Origin: Legionella genomosp. 1
Lineage (GTDB): Bacteria; Pseudomonadota; Gammaproteobacteria; Legionellales; Legionellaceae
Direction: 5' to 3'
DNA length: 25,440 bases
Assembly (NCBI GenBank): GCA_945865355.1
Contig: CAMBDN010000007.1
Location: 1 to 25,440, forward strand
How positions within the stretch are numbered: position 1 is the first letter of the stretch; each line of letters opens with the position of its first letter. The notes under the pieces are model-generated. The model ran no database searches. It was not told the DNA's origin and was given only the letters and a program-made list of their open reading frames with translations. The position numbers and the translations under genes are program-made. Of this stretch, positions 25,101 through 25,440 are shown piece after piece.

Positions 25101-25440
25101 CTAACCCAACGCTTTAATCAATACTAACCCCGTTAAATGCAGTGGATAGTAAACCCAAAACAAATAGCGCCATCTAGGAATTTTTACATTGATTTGAGTC
25201 GCTAAAATAATAATGGGAATGGCAAGCAAGGTCCAATTACTGTTATTTGCAAAATCGAGAATACAGTAAGCGACAAAGCACGTTATCAACGAAATAAGTG
25301 TCGGTTTTTTGCAATATTGCCAGGAAGAAAAACAGATCACTAACCCAACCCAATTATACTCCACTAGCATACCGCCGATTAGAAAACAAAAAATAACCCG
25401 CGCACTTGGACCTTCTTTTTCATAAAAATAAAACATTGTC
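25101..25440 (-). CDS. TraX-like membrane protein, 3' part
   Basis: The frame is open past the right edge; 111 residues are visible from an internal Met (25436), and the true start should be further right, since the family is about 200-250 aa. The visible part is hydrophobic, with four or so membrane segments, and ends RWRYLFWVYYPLHLTGLVLIKAL, the W/F-x-x-Y-P-L-H-L ending of TraX proteins. TraX acetylates F-pilin on conjugative plasmids, but chromosomal relatives of unknown role are common. It is convergent with the adenosine deaminase gene, 23 bp apart. No other conjugation gene is visible. Confidence 0.7.
   Translation of the reverse strand, partial: TMFYFYEKEGPSARVIFCFLIGGMLVEYNWVGLVICFSSWQYCKKPTLISLITCFVAYCILDFANNSNWTLLAIPIIILATQINVKIPRWRYLFWVYYPLHLTGLVLIKALG

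Noticed and set aside
1..25440. CRISPR array, tRNA or rRNA genes
   Set aside because: No regularly spaced direct repeats and no tRNA-like or rRNA-like conserved segments were seen by eye on either strand.

Overview
The window is chromosomal DNA from an AT-rich gammaproteobacterium. The envelope gene order rseP-bamA-skp-fabZ-lpxA and the run gpmI-envC-ctpA are typical of that class. The moderate-to-low GC, palindromic repeat fragments and a secreted-type adenosine deaminase make me lean towards a Legionella/Coxiella-like lineage (Legionellales). That placement is an inference from gene content only.

Layout. (1) 1-2700 is accessory: the tail of an unidentified reading frame, about 430 bp of repeat fragments without a gene, then a near-complete group II intron on the minus strand (about 515-2587). 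The intron encodes a reverse transcriptase/maturase and sits directly after a stem-loop downstream of the next gene. (2) 2705-5395, minus: a PLP-dependent class III aminotransferase with locally higher GC, and an AI-2E/PerM-family membrane protein. (3) 5441-9893, plus: recG, then a 429 bp AT-rich gap holding three perfect-consensus DnaA boxes, then a CDF metal exporter and a ZIP metal transporter. (4) 9963-10508, minus: a small exported cysteine-containing protein. (5) 10595-19433, minus: a long envelope-biogenesis block transcribed as uppS, cdsA, rseP, bamA, skp, fabZ, lpxA, serS. It covers undecaprenyl diphosphate, CDP-diacylglycerol, the sigma-E site-2 protease, the outer-membrane protein assembly pore and its chaperone, and early fatty acid/lipid A steps. 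lpxD, normally between skp and fabZ, is not there. (6) 19503-25077, plus: gpmI, envC, ctpA and a secreted-type adenosine deaminase, closely packed or overlapping. (7) The 3' part of a TraX-like membrane protein gene runs off the right edge on the minus strand.

The observations I would follow up first are the DnaA-box cluster (7619-7756, with a fourth box at 9097), a 50 bp palindromic repeat lying in frame inside the envC signal-peptide coding region (21061-21110), the absence of lpxD from its canonical place, and the intron that follows a stem-loop. I do not see a clearly new multi-gene defence or secretion system; most of the window is conserved housekeeping DNA.
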